Positions 38,477 to 40,770 of a DNA stretch of 40,770 bases are shown here, one piece after another. The stretch's first letter is position 1; every line of letters begins with the position of its first letter. Below the pieces are notes generated by a model. The model had not been told where the DNA came from, made no database searches, and saw nothing but the letters and a program-made list of their open reading frames with translations. Source of the stretch: B2-G16 sp964528085 (GTDB taxonomy: Bacteria; Bipolaricaulota; Bipolaricaulia; UBA7950; UBA9294); assembly GCA_964528085.1 (NCBI GenBank), contig CAZGRE010000010.1, forward strand, positions 1-40,770. Direction: 5' to 3'. The position numbers were made by a program, and so were the translations under genes.

Positions 38477-38936
38477 GATAAGGGTGACGGTGAACGGGAT
38501 GGTGGAGACCGCGTCGGTCCCCTCCGGGATGACGCTCCTTGAGTTCCTCCGCGAGCGGCTCTATCTCACCGGTGCGAAGGAAGGATGCGGGATGGGGGAG
38601 TGCGGGGCGTGCACCGTCCTCCTCGATGGGGTTCCGGTTACCTCCTGCCTCGTCCTCGCCGTCGAGGCGGACGGGAGGGAGGTTCGCACCGTCGAAGGGG
38701 AGGCGACCGATGGTGAGCTCTCCGCCCTCCAACGGGCGTTCATCGAAGAAGGGGCGGTGCAGTGTGGGTTCTGCACCCCGGGGATGATCATGTCGGCGCG
38801 GGCCCTCTTGCAGCGGAATCCTCACCCGAGCGATCCCGAGATCAGGGAGGCGATCGCCGGGAACCTCTGCCGCTGCACCGGGTACGAGGCGATCGTCCGC
38901 GCGATCAGGCGGGCGGCGGAAAGGGGGAAGGGATGA
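38466..38936 (+). CDS. molybdenum hydroxylase [2Fe-2S] subunit (CoxS/XdhC-like small subunit)
   Basis: This 156-residue protein has both [2Fe-2S] sites of the family. A plant-type ferredoxin domain holds Cys41, Cys46, Cys49 (GCGMGECGACTVLLDG) and Cys61. A helical domain has CGFC (Cys100, Cys103) and CRC (Cys135, Cys137) in CRCTGYE. It carries electrons from the molybdenum site to FAD. It overlaps its neighbours by 11 and 4 bp. Confidence 0.94.
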   Translation: MEHEIRVTVNGMVETASVPSGMTLLEFLRERLYLTGAKEGCGMGECGACTVLLDGVPVTSCLVLAVEADGREVRTVEGEATDGELSALQRAFIEEGAVQCGFCTPGMIMSARALLQRNPHPSDPEIREAIAGNLCRCTGYEAIVRAIRRAAERGKG

Positions 38937-40770
38937 CTGAGCTCCGCTACGTCGGAAAATCGATCCCCCGCGAGGACGCGTTTCCCAAAGTCACAGGGGA
39001 AGCGCAGTTTGTACACGACATGGCGCTTCCGGGGATGCTCCACGGAGCGATCGTGAAATCCTCACACGCCGCAGCGCGGATCGTGCAGATCGACACGGAA
39101 AAGGCGCGGAGCCTTCCTGGCGTGCGTGCAATCCTCGTCGGAGAGGAACTTCCCTATCACCTCGGCCTTTACGTTCAGGACAAACTGATCCTCGCCCGCG
39201 GCCATGTCCGCTACCAGGGGGAGGCGGTTGCAGCCGTCGCCGCCGATACCCTCGATATCGCGCAGAAGGCGTGCGATCTGATCGAGGTCGAGTACGAGCC
39301 TACGGCACCGGTCCTCGACCCACGGGAGGCACTCGCTCCGGACGCCACGCTCGTCCATCCCGACCTCGGGACCTACTCCTACATGGAGGGGGTATTCACC
39401 CCCAAGCCGGGGACGAACATCGCCCACCAGCAGAAGATCAGAAAGGGGGACTTCGAGGCCGCTCTCAAGGAATCCGACCTCGTTGTGACCGAGCGGTTCT
39501 ACAACCCGCCCGCACCGCACGTACCGCTCGAGACCCACGCCGTGATCGCCCAGGCTCTCCCCGGGGATCGTATGGAGATCTACACCTCGGCCCAGTCACC
39601 GTACACGGTGAGAAACCTCCTCGCCCACGCGTTTAAGATCCCGCATCCGAACATCCGCGTCCACGTCCCCTACGTCGGCGGCGGGTTCGGGGGGAAGGCC
39701 GGGATCCACCTCGAGCCGCTCGCCTACTCCCTCTCCAAGGCGGCCGGGGGTCGGCCGGTGAAGATCATCGCAACGCGCGAGGAGGAGTTCAACACCCTCC
39801 CATCCCGGCAAGGCCTGCACACCGAGATCACGATTGGAACCACGAAGGACGGGGTGATCCGGGCGTTCAAGGCGGTCTACGTCTGGGACGCCGGGGCGTA
39901 CGCCGACTACGGGGTGAACATCGGCCGCGCCGCGGCCTACTCCGGGGCCGGTCCGTACAACGTCCCCAACTGCTGGATCGATTCGTTCGTCGTCTATACG
40001 AACAAGGTGTTCGGGACCGCCTACCGCGGGTTCGGCCACCTCGAGGTGATGTGGGGGGTGGAGCGGGCGATCGACATCACCGCCCGCAGGCTCGGGATCG
40101 ACCCCTACGAGTTTCGGATGAGAAACCTCTTGAAGCCCGGTGATACCACGATCACCGGGGAGAAATTCACGCCGGGGCACGGGAGGCCGGAGGAGTGCTT
40201 GAGGGCGGTAGCCGACGCGATCGGCTGGGGGGAGGGATCCGAGCCCTCCGGACCGAACAAGGCCCGGGGGAAGGGGATAGCGCTCCTGCACAAGGCCCCG
40301 GCGATGCCGGCGAACACCTCCTGCTCGGCCGTGATCAAGCTGAACGAGGACGCCTCGGCCGACCTTCTCATCTCCGGGGTCGACTACGGCCAGGGGACCT
40401 ACACCGCCCTCCGTCAGATCGCCGCCGAGGAGCTGAAGCTTCCGATCGAGAAGGTGCACGTCGTCTGGGACTCCGACACCGCCTTCTCCCCCTACGACTG
40501 GCAGACCGTGGCGAGTCGGTTTTCGTTCATGGGCGGAAACGCGGTGATCGCCGCGGCGCGCGACTGCGTCCGCCAGATCAAGGAGGTAGCAGCGCAGGCG
40601 TTCCGCGTGGCGCCCGACGACATCGTCTGCCGCGACGGGAAGGCCTATCTGAAGAAGGACCCGGATCGGTTCATCCCGTATGAAGAGCTCGTCATGGGCT
40701 ACAGCTTTCCGAACGGAAACGCGATCGGCGGGCCGGTGATCGGCCGCGGGACCTACATCGCCCGCGGCCT
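38933..40770 (+). CDS. molybdenum hydroxylase molybdopterin-binding subunit, 3' end cut by the window
   Basis: The frame is open from the ATG at 38933 to the window edge (612 codons), while full members have about 750-800. It begins RYVGKSIPREDAFPKVTGEAQF, the usual start of the family, and has SAQSPYTVRNLLA, VHVPYVGGGFGGKAG (Mo-cofactor contact), and TAYRGFGHLEVMWGVERAID. The CO dehydrogenase active-site loop AYRCSFR is absent (AYRGFGH here), so it is an xanthine dehydrogenase or aldehyde/aromatic hydroxylase relative rather than an aerobic CO dehydrogenase. The catalytic C-terminal Glu lies beyond the window. The substrate is unknown. Confidence 0.9.
   Translation, partial: MTELRYVGKSIPREDAFPKVTGEAQFVHDMALPGMLHGAIVKSSHAAARIVQIDTEKARSLPGVRAILVGEELPYHLGLYVQDKLILARGHVRYQGEAVAAVAADTLDIAQKACDLIEVEYEPTAPVLDPREALAPDATLVHPDLGTYSYMEGVFTPKPGTNIAHQQKIRKGDFEAALKESDLVVTERFYNPPAPHVPLETHAVIAQALPGDRMEIYTSAQSPYTVRNLLAHAFKIPHPNIRVHVPYVGGGFGGKAGIHLEPLAYSLSKAAGGRPVKIIATREEEFNTLPSRQGLHTEITIGTTKDGVIRAFKAVYVWDAGAYADYGVNIGRAAAYSGAGPYNVPNCWIDSFVVYTNKVFGTAYRGFGHLEVMWGVERAIDITARRLGIDPYEFRMRNLLKPGDTTITGEKFTPGHGRPEECLRAVADAIGWGEGSEPSGPNKARGKGIALLHKAPAMPANTSCSAVIKLNEDASADLLISGVDYGQGTYTALRQIAAEELKLPIEKVHVVWDSDTAFSPYDWQTVASRFSFMGGNAVIAAARDCVRQIKEVAAQAFRVAPDDIVCRDGKAYLKKDPDRFIPYEELVMGYSFPNGNAIGGPVIGRGTYIARG

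Noticed and set aside
38933..40770. Aerobic CO dehydrogenase (CoxL)
   Set aside because: The diagnostic AYRCSFR loop is missing; AYRGFGH is present instead.
1..40770. tRNA, rRNA, CRISPR array, insertion sequence or prophage
   Set aside because: Scanning by eye found no tRNA-like cloverleaf, no regularly spaced repeats, and no transposase, integrase or phage protein.

Overview
This is a bacterial, GC-rich (roughly 60-65% by eye), gene-dense window with very short intergenic gaps, frequent GTG and TTG starts and Shine-Dalgarno sites of the GGAGG type. The gene content is that of a strict anaerobe living on H2, ferredoxin and C4/C5 acids: a NAD-linked [NiFe]-hydrogenase, HdrABC/Mvh-type electron-bifurcation modules, a ferredoxin-dependent 2-oxoacid oxidoreductase, [4Fe-4S] fumarase and a molybdenum hydroxylase. 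No rRNA or marker gene is present, so the phylum cannot be fixed. An uncultured anaerobic lineage such as Bipolaricaulota (Acetothermia) would fit, but that is a guess. The exact 100-N run at 2450-2549 shows this is a scaffold from a draft assembly.

Left part (1-5450): small, mostly unrelated genes. These are a chagasin-like lipoprotein, a GNAT acetyltransferase, an AbrB-type regulator coupled to a methyltransferase, a DUF2953 membrane protein, a glutamine synthetase whose 5' part is lost in the gap, a flavodoxin, a thioredoxin-fold protein, and a decayed spot holding a frameshifted class III nucleotide cyclase remnant next to an ORF with a damaged start codon.

Middle left, minus strand (5450-13041): apgM, then a complete hoxUYH-hoxW-hoxEF bidirectional NAD-reducing hydrogenase operon (group 3d) with its maturation protease, then purB.

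Middle right, plus strand (13179-34476): sucCD, then a good sigma-70 promoter at 15240-15268 and a 19-kb run of tightly coupled genes. The order is korC, hdrA-mvhD-mvhG-mvhA, a second hdrA-mvhD-mvhG-mvhA-like set, hdrC, hdrB, an SdhB/FrdB-like protein, an SdhA/FrdA-like flavoprotein, korD, korA, korB, fumarase alpha and beta, malic enzyme, and a PNPOx-fold protein. Together with sucCD these cover pyruvate + CO2 -> malate -> fumarate -> succinate -> succinyl-CoA -> 2-oxoglutarate. Inferred role: H2 oxidised by Mvh is bifurcated at HdrA, the low-potential electrons going to ferredoxin for KorABCD and the high-potential ones through HdrBC to fumarate reduction. The most unusual part is the second module. 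Its large subunit has lost all four Cys ligands of the NiFe site, while its small subunit keeps the Fe-S ligands. The two hdrA genes share a 389-bp block that is identical at every base, although the flanks have diverged.

Right part (34592-40770): an OmpR-type response regulator and HAMP histidine kinase, a small Gly-rich secreted or anchored protein with a calcium-loop-like motif, a strong intrinsic terminator, a DUF4405 membrane protein, and then, behind a strong promoter and a two-hairpin leader, a three-subunit molybdenum hydroxylase (FAD, 2Fe-2S and molybdopterin subunits). The last gene runs off the end. No tRNA, rRNA, CRISPR array or insertion sequence was seen.
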